Part shown: in pieces, positions 39,450-49,045 of the stretch
How the letters are laid out: each line of letters opens with the position of its first letter
Position numbering within the stretch: the first letter of the stretch is position 1
Assembly: GCF_030053395.1 (NCBI RefSeq)
Contig: NZ_JASGBH010000001.1
Coordinates: 372,001 to 436,000 of the forward strand
Direction: 5' to 3'
Source: Limnohabitans lacus
Lineage (GTDB): Bacteria > Pseudomonadota > Gammaproteobacteria > Burkholderiales > Burkholderiaceae_C
DNA length: 64,000 nt
Translations under genes and position numbers: made by a program
The notes under the pieces: generated by a model
Database searches by the model: none
Told to the model about the DNA's origin: nothing
Seen by the model: the letters and a program-made list of their open reading frames with translations, nothing else

Positions 39450-39554
39450 AAAATGATTTGATTATCCATGGCCCATAGGCTTTCGGTCCCATAACCAGAA
39501 CAACAATGACGCCGCCTGTGGCATGGAGCCCGGTTTTTAACTTTGGAGCTTCTC

Positions 39555-41945
39555 ATGTCTGTATTGTTTGATCAGGCCGCTTTGGTCGTGCCTTTCGAAA
39601 AGTTGCGCATGACCGACGTGGAGTCGGTAGGCGGTAAGAACGCCAGTCTGGGAGAAATGATTTCCCAGTTGCCGCAAGGGGTTCGGGTGCCCACGGGTTT
39701 TGCCACCACCGCCCACGCCTTTCGTGAGTTTCTGAAATTCGATGGCCTGACCGACCGCATCAATGCGCGTTTGGATGCCTTGGACACCGACGATGTCCGT
39801 GCCTTGGCGGCAGCCGGTGCGGAAATCCGCGCCATGGTCGAGGCGCAGCCTTTTCCGACTGACTTGGCGCAAGCCATTCGCGAAGAATTCATTCGACTGC
39901 AAGCAGGCAACCCCGAAGCCTCATTCGCTGTGCGTTCATCGGCTACTGCAGAAGATTTACCAGACGCTTCATTCGCGGGTCAGCAAGAAACCTTCCTCAA
40001 CGTGGTGGGCATCGAAGATGTGCTCCACAAGATGAAAGAAGTGTTCGCCTCCTTGTACAACGACCGCGCCATCAGCTACCGCGTGCACAAGGGCTTTGCC
40101 CATGCCGATGTCGCCTTGTCGGCTGGCGTTCAACGCATGGTGCGATCAGACTTGGGCGCAGCCGGTGTGATGTTCACGATCGACACCGAATCCGGTTTCG
40201 AGGATGTGGTGTTCATCACCTCAAGCTACGGCTTGGGGGAGACGGTGGTACAGGGTGCTGTGAATCCGGATGAGTTTTATGTGCACAAACCCATGTTGGC
40301 GTCAGGTAACCGCGCCGTTATCCGACGTAATTTGGGCTCCAAACTCATCGAAATGGTGTTTGCCACGCCTGAGGAAAAAGCCACATCTGGCAAATTGGTC
40401 AAAACCATTGATGTGCCCACCGAATTGCGCAACCGCTACAGCCTGACCGATGCCGAGATTGAGCAGTTGGCCCAATACGCGGTCATCATCGAGCAACATT
40501 ACGGCCGTCCCATGGACATTGAATGGGGCAAGGACGGCACCGATGGTCAGCTTTACATCTTGCAAGCCCGACCTGAAACGGTCAAAAGCCAGGCCAAAGG
40601 CACACCAGAGTTGCGCTACAAGCTCAAGGGCAAGAGCACCGTTTTGGCCGAAGGCCGGGCCATTGGTCAAAAGATTGGCACAGGCCCTGTGCGCTTGGTG
40701 CACAACATCAGCGAGATGGACCGCGTTCAGCCCGGCGACGTGCTGGTGACAGACATGACCGACCCCAACTGGGAGCCGGTCATGAAGCGTGCCAGTGCCA
40801 TCGTGACCAACCGTGGTGGCCGCACATGCCACGCCGCCATCATTGCGCGTGAGTTGGGCATTCCAGCGGTGGTGGGTTGCGGGCAGGCCACTGAGCAACT
40901 CAAAGAAGGCACATTGGTCACTGTGAGCTGCGCAGAGGGCGATACAGGCCACATCTACGACGGTTTGCTGGAAACTGAAATCAGCGAAGTCCAGCGTGGC
41001 GTCCTGCCCGAGATCAAGACCAAGATCATGATGAACGTCGGCAACCCTCAGCTGGCGTTTGACTTTGCCCAGTTGCCCAATTCGGGCGTGGGTTTGGCCC
41101 GCCTCGAATTCATCATCAACAACAACATTGGTGTGCACCCCAAGGCGATCTTGGACTATCCCGCCATCGATGCCGATCTGAAAAAAGCGGTGGAGTCTGT
41201 GGCCCGTGGCCATGCCTCGCCCCGTGCTTTTTACGTGGACAAAGTGGCCGAAGGCGTGGCCAGCATCGCAGCAGCTTTTTGGCCCAAGCCCGTGATCGTG
41301 CGTTTGTCCGACTTCAAAAGCAATGAATATCGGAAATTGATCGGTGGCAGCCGTTACGAGCCAGAAGAAGAAAACCCGATGCTGGGCTTTCGCGGTGCGG
41401 CCCGTTACATCAGCGAAGACTTTGGCGAAGCTTTTGCCATGGAGTGTGAAGCCCTCAAGCGCGTTCGCGGCGAGATGGGTTTGACCAACGTGCAAATCAT
41501 GGTGCCATTTGTGCGTACTTTGGGCCAGGCTGAGAAAGTCACTCAGCTGCTGGCCAGCCAAGGTTTGCGCCGTGGCGTGGACGATTTGAAGCTCATCATG
41601 ATGTGCGAGGTGCCCAGCAATGCCATCTTGGCCGAGCGTTTCCTCGAGTTCTTCGATGGCTTTTCGATCGGGTCCAACGATCTGACGCAATTGACCTTGG
41701 GGCTGGACCGCGATTCGGGCATGGAGTTGCTGGCCGTCGATTTTGACGAGCGCGATCCGGCTGTGACCGCCTTGATCGAGCAGGCCATCAAAGCTTGTTT
41801 GGCCCAAGGTAAGTACATCGGCATCTGCGGCCAAGGCCCCAGCGACCATCCGGACTTCGCCCATTGGTTGATGGACCGGGGCATCAGCTCCATCTCTTTG
41901 AATCCGGACACGGTCATCGAGACTTGGACGGCTTTGGGTTCCTGA
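39555..41945 (+). CDS. ppsA: Phosphoenolpyruvate synthase
   Basis: PpsA converts pyruvate and ATP to PEP, AMP and phosphate, allowing gluconeogenic growth on lactate or pyruvate. The 796-residue protein has an N-terminal ATP-grasp domain ([29 protein letters not shown]). The central phosphohistidine domain has [15 protein letters not shown] (His426), and the C-terminal PEP-binding barrel has [10 protein letters not shown] and the CGQGPSD cysteine near the end. The start at 39555 has TTTGGAGCTTCTC upstream. A sodium:solute symporter follows 16 bases later, possibly supplying an organic acid. Confidence 0.97.
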   Translation: MSVLFDQAALVVPFEKLRMTDVESVGGKNASLGEMISQLPQGVRVPTGFATTAHAFREFLKFDGLTDRINARLDALDTDDVRALAAAGAEIRAMVEAQPFPTDLAQAIREEFIRLQAGNPEASFAVRSSATAEDLPDASFAGQQETFLNVVGIEDVLHKMKEVFASLYNDRAISYRVHKGFAHADVALSAGVQRMVRSDLGAAGVMFTIDTESGFEDVVFITSSYGLGETVVQGAVNPDEFYVHKPMLASGNRAVIRRNLGSKLIEMVFATPEEKATSGKLVKTIDVPTELRNRYSLTDAEIEQLAQYAVIIEQHYGRPMDIEWGKDGTDGQLYILQARPETVKSQAKGTPELRYKLKGKSTVLAEGRAIGQKIGTGPVRLVHNISEMDRVQPGDVLVTDMTDPNWEPVMKRASAIVTNRGGRTCHAAIIARELGIPAVVGCGQATEQLKEGTLVTVSCAEGDTGHIYDGLLETEISEVQRGVLPEIKTKIMMNVGNPQLAFDFAQLPNSGVGLARLEFIINNNIGVHPKAILDYPAIDADLKKAVESVARGHASPRAFYVDKVAEGVASIAAAFWPKPVIVRLSDFKSNEYRKLIGGSRYEPEEENPMLGFRGAARYISEDFGEAFAMECEALKRVRGEMGLTNVQIMVPFVRTLGQAEKVTQLLASQGLRRGVDDLKLIMMCEVPSNAILAERFLEFFDGFSIGSNDLTQLTLGLDRDSGMELLAVDFDERDPAVTALIEQAIKACLAQGKYIGICGQGPSDHPDFAHWLMDRGISSISLNPDTVIETWTALGS

Positions 41946-41961
41946 CCCTCTGAAGGGCAAG

Positions 41962-44082
41962 ATGGCGATGAACAAGTCAGCGCAAGCAGGCATTTCATCT
42001 GCGTACCGCTGGCGCATTCATCGCAATGTGCTCATCTACATCGGGGTTCTGGTCGCTCTGATGGGCGTCATGGCCTGGGCTGAGCAATGGGGTTTGTCAC
42101 GCAATTTGATTGGCCCCATTTTCTTGTTCAGCACGGTCATGATTTATGCCTTGATTGGTATATCAGGGCGCACTTCCGATCAAGAAGAATATTTCGTGGC
42201 AGGGCGGCGCATACCGGCCCTCTACAACGGCATGGCAACCGCCGCTGACTGGATGAGCGCCGCCTCCTTCATCAGCTTGGCGGGCGCCCTGTATTTGCAA
42301 GGTTTCTCGGGCAGTGGGCAGCAGCCTGGAGGCTTGGCTTATGTGATGGGGTGGACCGGCGGCTTTTGTTTGGTGGCCTTTCTGATTGCGCCGCAATTGC
42401 GGGCCATGAAGCTCTACACCTTGCCCGATTATTTCGACCAACGCTTTGGCGGTCGATGGCCCCGAGTGATTGCCGCCTTGTCGTCTGTTTTGTGCTCTTT
42501 CACCTATGTCGTGGCGCAAATTTACGGCATTGGCCTCATTGCCTCGCGTTTGACCGGGGTTCAATTCGAGATTGGCATTTTGCTTGGTTTGGGCGGGGTG
42601 CTGCTGTGTTCTTTCTTGGGCGGCATGCGTGCCATCACCTGGACGCAGGTGGCGCAATACATCATGCTCCTTTTGGCCTTCTTGATTCCGGTGTCTTGGT
42701 TGGCCTACCAGCAAATGGGCTCGCCTTTGGCCCCGCTGGCCTATGGCACCCAGTTGGCCCGCATCGAAGTCATTGAACAAAAGTTGATCCATGATCCAGC
42801 CGAGATCGAGGTTCGGCAAGAGTACGCAAGGCGTGCGCGGGTGTTCGAGGCCCGTTTGGTGGATGTGGACAAATCCATGGTGGAATTGCGGCAATCGCTG
42901 GAAGAAGAAATCCGCCATCTCAAGACGCAAGGCGCCGATTTTGCCTCGATCGCCAAAGTTCGGCGAGAGTTGCTGGCTGTCCCCAAGGACCCAGCTGCAG
43001 CCAAAGAGCAGTGGACGCGTGCCATGCTTGAAAACCGTGAACGATCGTTGCCTTTAGGAGGCATGCCGCAGCACGCCAAACCATTCCAAGGCGATCCCAC
43101 GGGCAGCCCTCAAGAGGTGGCTCAATACAACGATTCGCGGCTGAACTTTCTGGCTTTGATCTTTTGTCTGATGGTCGGCACGGCGGGCTTGCCCCATTTG
43201 TTGACCCGTTTTTACACCTTGCCATCGGTGGCTGAAACCCGAACGTCTGTGGCTTGGTCTGTTTTTTTCATCGCGCTTTTGTACCTGAGCGTTCCTGCCT
43301 TGGCCGTACTCGTCAAATTTGAAGTCCTCAACAACTTGGTGGGCACCCCGATAGACGATTTGCCAACCTGGATGACGCAGTGGTCTCGACTGGATTCGGG
43401 TTTGCTCGAAATCTCGGATGTCAATGGTGACCGGATTTTGCAATTGGGCGAATTGAAGCTGGGGGCTGACATGATCATGTTGGCCACCCCAGAGCTGGGC
43501 GGTATGCCTTTTGTGGTGTCCGGCCTGGTGGCAGCGGGCGGCTTGGCGGCAGCTTTGTCCACCGCCGATGGTTTGCTTTTGACCATCAGCAATGCCTTGG
43601 TGCACGACATGGGGCCGGGCAGGGCGCGCAAGCCCAAATCTGCAGAAGGCCGGGTCATATTGTCCAAGTTCGCGCTATTGTCGGTGGCCATGTTGGCTGC
43701 CGTGGTCGCGGCCTTCAAACCCGCTCAGATTCTTTCATTGGTCTCAGCGTCTTTTTCTCTGGCTGCTGCAGCTTTCTTCCCGGGCATGGTCCTGGGCATG
43801 GCATGGAAAAAGGTACATCGTCATGCTGTGGTGGTGGGGATGTTGGCTGGTTTGTCTGTGACGATTTATTACCTGGTCTCCAATGCGCCGGGCTTTCGTC
43901 ATGCCCTGGACCTTGATCCCGTGGGCGGGTTGTGGTTTGGGATTCAACCCTTGTCATCAGGCGTTTTTGGGGTTCCTGTGGGCTTTGTGGCCATGATCTT
44001 GGCCACTTGGTGCTTGCCAGCGCCCCAGGGCGAATCGGCAGTCAAACCCTCCCTCGAGGGTGAGCGCTATCCGGGATTGTGA
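41962..44082 (+). CDS. VC_2705-type sodium:solute symporter with large soluble insert
   Basis: This is an SSS-family (ActP/PutP-like) transporter of 706 residues. About 13 hydrophobic segments are visible, with the family features EEYFVAGRRIPALYNGMATAADWMS cut in two by the membrane and GGLAAALSTADGLLLTISNAL. Between about residues 270 and 385 a charged, helical soluble region interrupts the core. Near 486-497 there is an EF-hand-like loop, DVNGDRILQLGE. This layout matches the VC_2705 subfamily as I recall it. No small DUF4212 partner gene is adjacent. The substrate is unknown; co-location with ppsA suggests acetate, pyruvate or another carboxylate. Confidence 0.9.
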   Translation: MAMNKSAQAGISSAYRWRIHRNVLIYIGVLVALMGVMAWAEQWGLSRNLIGPIFLFSTVMIYALIGISGRTSDQEEYFVAGRRIPALYNGMATAADWMSAASFISLAGALYLQGFSGSGQQPGGLAYVMGWTGGFCLVAFLIAPQLRAMKLYTLPDYFDQRFGGRWPRVIAALSSVLCSFTYVVAQIYGIGLIASRLTGVQFEIGILLGLGGVLLCSFLGGMRAITWTQVAQYIMLLLAFLIPVSWLAYQQMGSPLAPLAYGTQLARIEVIEQKLIHDPAEIEVRQEYARRARVFEARLVDVDKSMVELRQSLEEEIRHLKTQGADFASIAKVRRELLAVPKDPAAAKEQWTRAMLENRERSLPLGGMPQHAKPFQGDPTGSPQEVAQYNDSRLNFLALIFCLMVGTAGLPHLLTRFYTLPSVAETRTSVAWSVFFIALLYLSVPALAVLVKFEVLNNLVGTPIDDLPTWMTQWSRLDSGLLEISDVNGDRILQLGELKLGADMIMLATPELGGMPFVVSGLVAAGGLAAALSTADGLLLTISNALVHDMGPGRARKPKSAEGRVILSKFALLSVAMLAAVVAAFKPAQILSLVSASFSLAAAAFFPGMVLGMAWKKVHRHAVVVGMLAGLSVTIYYLVSNAPGFRHALDLDPVGGLWFGIQPLSSGVFGVPVGFVAMILATWCLPAPQGESAVKPSLEGERYPGL

Positions 44083-44090
44083 TTTCAGGC

Positions 44091-44096
44091 TATAAT
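44091..44096 (+). promoter_or_regulatory. Candidate -10 of the rpsF operon promoter
   Basis: TATAAT occurs in CAGGCTATAATCTCTGGC, 81 bases before rpsF; the -35 is not evident. The same CTATAAT motif marks the putative rpsB and carA promoters. Confidence 0.5.
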
Positions 44097-44176
44097 CTCT
44101 GGCTTCGCCTTGCTGCACCCCGACAGACGCTGGGGGCAGCTTTTCCAACCTTTTGGGTTAACCGCAAGGAGTCTCA

Positions 44177-44542
44177 ATGCGTCATTACGAAATCATTTTG
44201 CTGATCCATCCCGATCAGTCCGAACAAGTTCCAGCCATGCTGGAGCGTTACAAAGGCATGATCACTGCCGGCGGTGGCAACATCCACCGTGTTGAAGACT
44301 GGGGCCGCCGTCAGTTGGCATACCAGATCAACAAGCTGGGCAAAGCCCACTACCTGTGCGTGAACATCGAAGCCGATCAGGCTGTGATGGCTGAACTGGA
44401 GCACGCATTCAAGTTCAACGATGCCGTTTTGCGTCACCTGACTGTGCAAAAGAAAAAGGCTGACACCGCTCCTTCGTCGATGATGAAGACTGTTGAGCGC
44501 GAAGAAGCCCGCAAGTCACAACAAGCCGAATTCGCCGCTTGA
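44177..44542 (+). CDS. rpsF: 30S ribosomal protein S6
   Basis: S6 pairs with S18 on the platform of the small subunit. The 121-residue protein begins [20 protein letters not shown] and contains [20 protein letters not shown] and HYLCVNIEA, typical of bacterial S6, with a charged C-terminal extension (about residues 95-121). CGCAAGGAGTCTCA gives a strong binding site. It is first in the rpsF-priB-rpsR-rplI operon. Confidence 0.98.
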   Translation: MRHYEIILLIHPDQSEQVPAMLERYKGMITAGGGNIHRVEDWGRRQLAYQINKLGKAHYLCVNIEADQAVMAELEHAFKFNDAVLRHLTVQKKKADTAPSSMMKTVEREEARKSQQAEFAA

Positions 44543-44559
44543 CACTTGCCTGTTGAGGA

Positions 44560-44847
44560 GTGAACCGAACCGAACTGACCGCTTGTATTGCTGAGCAAGC
44601 CGCTTTGCGATACACCCCCGCTGGTTTACCTGCTCTGGACGTGATCCTTGAGCACGCCTCTGAAATTCAAGAGGCAGGGCTAAACCGCAAAGTCCAGTTG
44701 AAAATCCGTGCTTTGGCCATCGGTGCCATCGCCGAAAGACTGGTTAAGCAGGCAGTGGGCAGTGTTTGGACGTTCAGAGGCTTTTTGGCCACCCCTCGAC
44801 AAGGCAAAAGTGTCGTGTTGCACATTCAAGAGTTTCAGCAAGATTAA
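44560..44847 (+). CDS. priB: Primosomal replication protein N (PriB)
   Basis: PriB is a small OB-fold protein that stabilises PriA on forked DNA during replication restart. The 95-residue protein starts [21 protein letters not shown] and contains LDVILEH and the beta-strand VLHIQEF near the C-terminus. Its place between rpsF and rpsR is diagnostic. The start is GTG at 44560, within TTGAGGAGTG. The purine-rich site abuts the start codon unusually closely, so translation may depend on coupling to rpsF, 17 bases upstream. Confidence 0.93.
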   Translation: MNRTELTACIAEQAALRYTPAGLPALDVILEHASEIQEAGLNRKVQLKIRALAIGAIAERLVKQAVGSVWTFRGFLATPRQGKSVVLHIQEFQQD

Positions 44848-44861
44848 TTTCAGGAGGCCCT

Positions 44862-45143
44862 ATGGCCACGTTCAAAAAATTCAACAAAGACAAGCGCCCA
44901 AAGCGCAACACCCAGTCGCTGCTGTTCAAGCGCAAGCGTTTCTGCCGCTTCACCGTCACTGGCGTCGAAGAAATCGACTACAAAGATGTGGACACATTGC
45001 GTGACTTCATCGCCGAAAATGGCAAGATCATTCCTGCACGCTTGACTGGCACCCGTGCCATTTTCCAGCGTCAGCTCAACACCGCCATCAAGCGCGCACG
45101 CTTTTTGGCCATGTTGCCCTACACCGACCAGCACAAAGTCTAA
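44862..45143 (+). CDS. rpsR: 30S ribosomal protein S18
   Basis: S18 forms a heterodimer with S6 on the 30S platform. The 93-residue basic protein contains [39 protein letters not shown] and [18 protein letters not shown], characteristic of S18. A near-perfect Shine-Dalgarno, CAGGAGGCCCT, precedes the ATG at 44862. rplI follows after 11 bases. Confidence 0.98.
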   Translation: MATFKKFNKDKRPKRNTQSLLFKRKRFCRFTVTGVEEIDYKDVDTLRDFIAENGKIIPARLTGTRAIFQRQLNTAIKRARFLAMLPYTDQHKV

Positions 45144-45154
45144 GGAGAACAACC

Positions 45155-45607
45155 ATGCAAATCATTCTGCTCGAAAAGGTTGTGAACCTGGGTAACTTGG
45201 GCGAGATCGTCAAAGTCAAAGACGGTTACGCACGCAACTTCCTGATCCCTTCGGGTCGCGCACGCCGCGCCACAGAAGCCAACAAGGCCGAGTTCGAAGC
45301 TCGCCGCGTTGAATTGGAAAAAGCCGCTGCAGCTAAATTGGCCGAAGCCCAAGCCCAAGGCGAGAAACTCGCTGGTCTGGTGGTCAAATTGACCCAAAAA
45401 GCCGGTGTTGATGGCCGTTTGTTTGGTTCTGTGACCAACCATGACATCGCTGAAGAACTCAACAAGCAAGGTTACGCCTTGGTGAAGTCTCAGATCCGCA
45501 TGCCTCACGGCCCCATCAAGGTTGTGAGCGATTCCACCGTGTCCGTTGCATTGCACACTGACGTGGTGGTCGATGTGACCGTGACGGTTTACGGCGAATC
45601 TGCCTGA
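45155..45607 (+). CDS. rplI: 50S ribosomal protein L9
   Basis: L9 extends from the L1 stalk base and influences reading-frame fidelity. The 150-residue protein has the N-terminal rRNA-binding domain ([36 protein letters not shown]), a long connecting helix (about 41-75), and the C-terminal domain ending in [21 protein letters not shown] precedes the ATG. An intrinsic terminator follows within 25 bases. Confidence 0.98.
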   Translation: MQIILLEKVVNLGNLGEIVKVKDGYARNFLIPSGRARRATEANKAEFEARRVELEKAAAAKLAEAQAQGEKLAGLVVKLTQKAGVDGRLFGSVTNHDIAEELNKQGYALVKSQIRMPHGPIKVVSDSTVSVALHTDVVVDVTVTVYGESA

Positions 45608-45629
45608 TCCTTCGGTTCATCCCGACAAG

Positions 45630-45659
45630 AGCCGCCGGCGCAAGCTTGGCGGCTTTTTT
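45630..45659 (+). terminator. Intrinsic terminator of the rpsF operon
   Basis: AGCCGCC (45630-45636) pairs with GGCGGCT (45648-45654), with a partly self-paired inner loop, followed by TTTTT. It lies 22 bases past rplI. Confidence 0.85.
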
Positions 45660-45726
45660 ATTGTGCTTGCAGTCCATTGGTACTCATGTGTTGCTTGTCC
45701 CGCATTGATCACTGGATTCCCCCTGC

Positions 45727-45735
45727 TTATCCACA
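45727..45735 (+). promoter_or_regulatory. DnaA box upstream of dnaB
   Basis: A perfect TTATCCACA is present 61 bases before the dnaB start, followed 3 bases later by a half-similar CTTATCCCG. It matches the consensus high-affinity DnaA box and could let DnaA regulate dnaB. A lone box in this place does not make an origin. Confidence 0.6.
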
Positions 45736-45795
45736 GACTTATCCCGTGACGGGTGAACTTTGGCCGAGTACGATGCCCTTTTAAGTTGTGTCCTG

Positions 45796-47220
45796 ATGTC
45801 CGCTGTTTTTTCGAACCACCTGAATGAGTTTCCCACCGATCTGTCCTCTGACAGCCAAGTGGCCAAACTGCGTGTACCCCCACATTCGATCGAGGCCGAA
45901 TCCAGTGTGCTCGGCGGTCTGTTGCTCGACAACGGCGCGTGGGACCGTGTGGGTGACCTCTTGGTGGACCATGATTTTTACCGCCACGAACACAAGTTGA
46001 TCTACAGTGCCATCGGTGCCTTGATTAACGCCTCCAAGCCTGCTGATGTGATCACCGTCAGCGAGCAGCTTCAAAACCAGGGCAAGGCCGAAGAGATGGG
46101 CGGCTTGGCTTACCTGAACTCTTTGGCGCAATATGTGCCCAGTGCCAGCAACATCCGGCGTTATGCCGAGATCGTTCGTGAACGTTCCATCCTGCGCAAA
46201 CTGGTCTCTGCCAGTGACGAGATCGCCACCAATGCCTTCAACCCTCAGGGCAAAGCGATTGACCGCATTCTGGATGAGGCCGAGCAAAAAATCTTCAACA
46301 TCGGTGAAGAAGGCTCACGCATGAAGCAAGGTTTCCAGTCCATGGATACCTTGGTGGTGGAGTTGCTTGACCGTGTTCAGGAGATGGCCGACAACCCCAA
46401 CGACATCACCGGCGTGCCCACCGGGTTCTATGACTTGGACCGCATGACTTCTGGTTTGCAGCCCGGCGACATGGTGGTGTTGGCCGCGCGTCCTTCGATG
46501 GGCAAAACCGCCTTTGCGATCAACATTGCGGAGCACGTGGCGCTCAACGAAGGTTTGCCTGTGGCCGTGTTCTCCATGGAAATGGGGGCATCCCAGTTGG
46601 CTGTTCGTGTGGTCGGCTCGATTGGCCGTGTGGACCAAGGCCATTTGCGAACAGGCAAATTGACCGATGAAGAATGGCCACGCCTCACGGAGGCCATCGA
46701 GAAACTGCGCACAGTGTCCTTGCACATCGATGAAACGCCTGGTTTGACCCCTTCGGAGTTGCGCGCCAACGCCCGCCGCTTGGCGCGTCAGTGCGGCAAG
46801 CTGGGCTTGATCGTGGTCGACTACTTGCAGCTGATGAGTGGCTCCGGCGGCTCTGGCGGGGACAACCGCGCCACCGAGCTCGGTGAGATTTCGCGGGGTT
46901 TGAAGATGCTGGCCAAAGAGTTACAGTGCCCAGTGATTGCCTTGTCGCAGCTCAACCGCAGTGTGGAGCAGCGCACCGACAAACGCCCCATGATGAGTGA
47001 CTTGCGTGAATCGGGCGCCATCGAGCAGGATGCCGACATCATCATGTTCATTTACCGCGACGACTACTACAACAAGGATTCCAAGGATCCAGGTGTTGCC
47101 GAGATCATCATCGGCAAACAACGAAACGGCCCCACTGGGACCGTTCGTTTGGCTTTCTTGAAGAACCTGACGCGCTTTGAGAGCTTGGCCTCTGGCGGTC
47201 TGGGCAGCGACGACTACTGA
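45796..47220 (+). CDS. dnaB: Replicative DNA helicase DnaB
   Basis: DnaB is the hexameric helicase that unwinds the replication fork and recruits primase. The 474-residue protein has the N-terminal helical domain (PPHSIEAESSVLGGLLLDN) and the RecA-like C-terminal domain with Walker A ARPSMGKTAFAINIA. FSMEMGASQLAVR, VVDYLQLM (Walker B) and SDLRESGAIEQDADIIMFIYR follow. ATG 45796 (MSAVFSN) is preferred over a TTG twelve codons upstream. It follows the ribosomal protein operon, as in other Burkholderiales. Confidence 0.97.
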   Translation: MSAVFSNHLNEFPTDLSSDSQVAKLRVPPHSIEAESSVLGGLLLDNGAWDRVGDLLVDHDFYRHEHKLIYSAIGALINASKPADVITVSEQLQNQGKAEEMGGLAYLNSLAQYVPSASNIRRYAEIVRERSILRKLVSASDEIATNAFNPQGKAIDRILDEAEQKIFNIGEEGSRMKQGFQSMDTLVVELLDRVQEMADNPNDITGVPTGFYDLDRMTSGLQPGDMVVLAARPSMGKTAFAINIAEHVALNEGLPVAVFSMEMGASQLAVRVVGSIGRVDQGHLRTGKLTDEEWPRLTEAIEKLRTVSLHIDETPGLTPSELRANARRLARQCGKLGLIVVDYLQLMSGSGGSGGDNRATELGEISRGLKMLAKELQCPVIALSQLNRSVEQRTDKRPMMSDLRESGAIEQDADIIMFIYRDDYYNKDSKDPGVAEIIIGKQRNGPTGTVRLAFLKNLTRFESLASGGLGSDDY

Positions 47221-47235
47221 TCGCCGCCACCGGAC

Positions 47236-48885
47236 TTAGAGTGTCTCGCTGGCGAAGTCGGCCAAGCGAGAGCGCTCACCTCGGGCCAGCGTGATATGAC
47301 CACCATGGGCCCATCCCTTGAATCGGTCCACGGCGTAGGTCAAGCCTGAAGATCCTTCGGTCAGGTAAGGCGTATCGATTTGGGCCAGATTGCCCATGCA
47401 GATGATCTTGGTGCCCGGGCCTGCTCGGGTGATCAAGGTTTTCATCTGCTTGGGCGTCAAGTTTTGGGCCTCATCAATGATCACGTATTTGTTCATGAAG
47501 GTGCGGCCCCGCATGAAGTTCATGCTCTTGATCTTGATGCGGCTCTTGATCAACTCGTTGGTGGCAGCGCGCCCCCATTCCCCTGCATTGCCACCATCGC
47601 CTTTGGCCAGGAATTCGAGGTTGTCGTCCAAGGCGCCCATCCAGGGGCCCATTTTCTCTTCTTCGGTGCCCGGCAGAAAACCGATGTCCTCGCCCACGCT
47701 GACGGTGGCACGGGTCATGATGATTTCAGTGTAACGGCGATCGTCCAGTACCTGGGTCAGGCCTGCAGCCAATGCCATCAAGGTCTTACCCGTGCCCGCC
47801 GTACCTGCCAAGGTTACGAAATCCACATCCGGGTCGGTCAGCAGATTCATGGCGAAGTTCTGCTCGCGGTTGCGGGTGGTCACGCCCCAGACAGCGTTCT
47901 TTTGAGAGGTGAAGTCCTTGAGTGTTCGCAGCACAGCGGTTTTGCCACGGATTTCTGTTACGCGTGCATACAGGCTTGGCTCGCCGGGGGCTTCAAAAAA
48001 CACAAACTGGTTCATGAACAAGCTGGGCACCACCGGGCCGGTGATCCGGTAATAGGTGTGTGTGCCTTGTTGCCAGCTTTCCACCGACTTGCCGTGCTTG
48101 GTCCAGAAGTCGGCAGGCAAGGCGAAAGAGCCGGGGTAAAGCAGGTCACCGTCTTCCAGGGTTTTGTCGTTCTGGTAGTCCTCTGCTTGCAGGCCGAGGG
48201 CGCGGGCTTTGACCCGCATGTTGATGTCCTTGGAGACCAGGACCACATCTCGTGGCTGGTGCAGCTCACCGAGCGCCTTCACCACGCCCAGAATCTGGTT
48301 GTCGGCTTTGCCCTGGGGCAGTGCCAATGGCAAGCTCAGGTCCAGCGCCTGTGTTTGGAAAAACAATTGCCCCAGGGCATCGGTGTAGCCCGTGGTGTTC
48401 AGGGGCGAGCCTTTGCCCAAATCAGCGCCTTGCGCCGAAGCCAATGCGTCCAGTGAACGGCTGGCTTGACGCGCATTGCGGGCCACTTCGGTCATGCCTT
48501 TTTTGTGCCCATCGAGCTCTTCCAGCACGATCATGGGCAAGAAAACATCGTGCTCTTCAAACCGAAACAAGCTCATCGGATCGTGCATCAGCACGTTGGT
48601 GTCCAGCACGAACAGTTTGGTCGGACCACTTCCACGCTTGATGCGAACGGGTTTGGTTTTGCTCAGGGACTTCTGGCTCGGTTGTGGCGCCGGGGCTGGG
48701 GCGGCAGGGACAATTTCAGGCTTGGCCTGCGCGGCCTTGAAACTGCGTTTGGAGGGTGAGGGTTCGACTGTGGCGGGTAAGGCCTGTTGCTCAGGGGCAG
48801 CACTGTCGAGGTCAGCGAGCTGATCGTCAAATGCCTTGTGGGTCAGACGGCTGGCGCGTTGGGTGGGGGCGGGTGGCAGTGGCAT
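47236..48885 (-). CDS. PIN-PhoH fusion ATPase/ribonuclease
   Basis: This 549-residue protein joins a PIN nuclease domain to a PhoH ATPase, the PhoH2/YlaK layout. An Ala/Pro-rich variable N-terminus (1-85) precedes PIN motifs FVLDTNVLMHDP and VLEELDGHKKG and a downstream VLVSKDINMRVKA. The PhoH part has Walker A LAGTAGTGKTLMALA, GEDIGFLPGTEEEKMGPW and Walker B YVIIDEAQNLTPKQMKTLIT. Homologues act as RNA helicase/ribonucleases; the cellular target is unknown. It is convergent with dnaB, with only 15 bases between stops. Confidence 0.9.
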   Translation of the reverse strand: MPLPPAPTQRASRLTHKAFDDQLADLDSAAPEQQALPATVEPSPSKRSFKAAQAKPEIVPAAPAPAPQPSQKSLSKTKPVRIKRGSGPTKLFVLDTNVLMHDPMSLFRFEEHDVFLPMIVLEELDGHKKGMTEVARNARQASRSLDALASAQGADLGKGSPLNTTGYTDALGQLFFQTQALDLSLPLALPQGKADNQILGVVKALGELHQPRDVVLVSKDINMRVKARALGLQAEDYQNDKTLEDGDLLYPGSFALPADFWTKHGKSVESWQQGTHTYYRITGPVVPSLFMNQFVFFEAPGEPSLYARVTEIRGKTAVLRTLKDFTSQKNAVWGVTTRNREQNFAMNLLTDPDVDFVTLAGTAGTGKTLMALAAGLTQVLDDRRYTEIIMTRATVSVGEDIGFLPGTEEEKMGPWMGALDDNLEFLAKGDGGNAGEWGRAATNELIKSRIKIKSMNFMRGRTFMNKYVIIDEAQNLTPKQMKTLITRAGPGTKIICMGNLAQIDTPYLTEGSSGLTYAVDRFKGWAHGGHITLARGERSRLADFASETL

Positions 48886-48925
48886 GGTCGAAGGCCTCTT
48901 GAAAAGTGGAAAAAATACCGACTAA

Positions 48926-48962
48926 AAAAGAAAAAGCCGCCTGGAGGCCAAGGCGGCTTTTT
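48926..48962 (-). terminator. Bidirectional-looking terminator downstream of bcp
   Basis: AAAAAGCCGCC and GGCGGCTTTTT pair around a 10-base loop. The minus strand continues with TTTTTCTTTTTT, so it terminates bcp transcription ahead of the PIN-PhoH gene. The plus strand also shows a T-run. Confidence 0.8.
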
Positions 48963-49045
48963 CGTGGAGTAAAGGGCTGATTTTCAGCGGCATGAATTCA
49001 TTATGCACGAGCCCTGTGACAAGACCTGTTGAAGGTCTTGAAAAA

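Noticed and set aside
40302-42017. Minus-strand open frame of 571 codons opposite ppsA and the symporter start
   Set aside because: It crosses two real genes and has no binding site or domain.
45727-45795. Possible replication origin at the DnaA box near dnaB
   Set aside because: There is only one perfect box, no AT-rich unwinding element and no dnaA-dnaN nearby.
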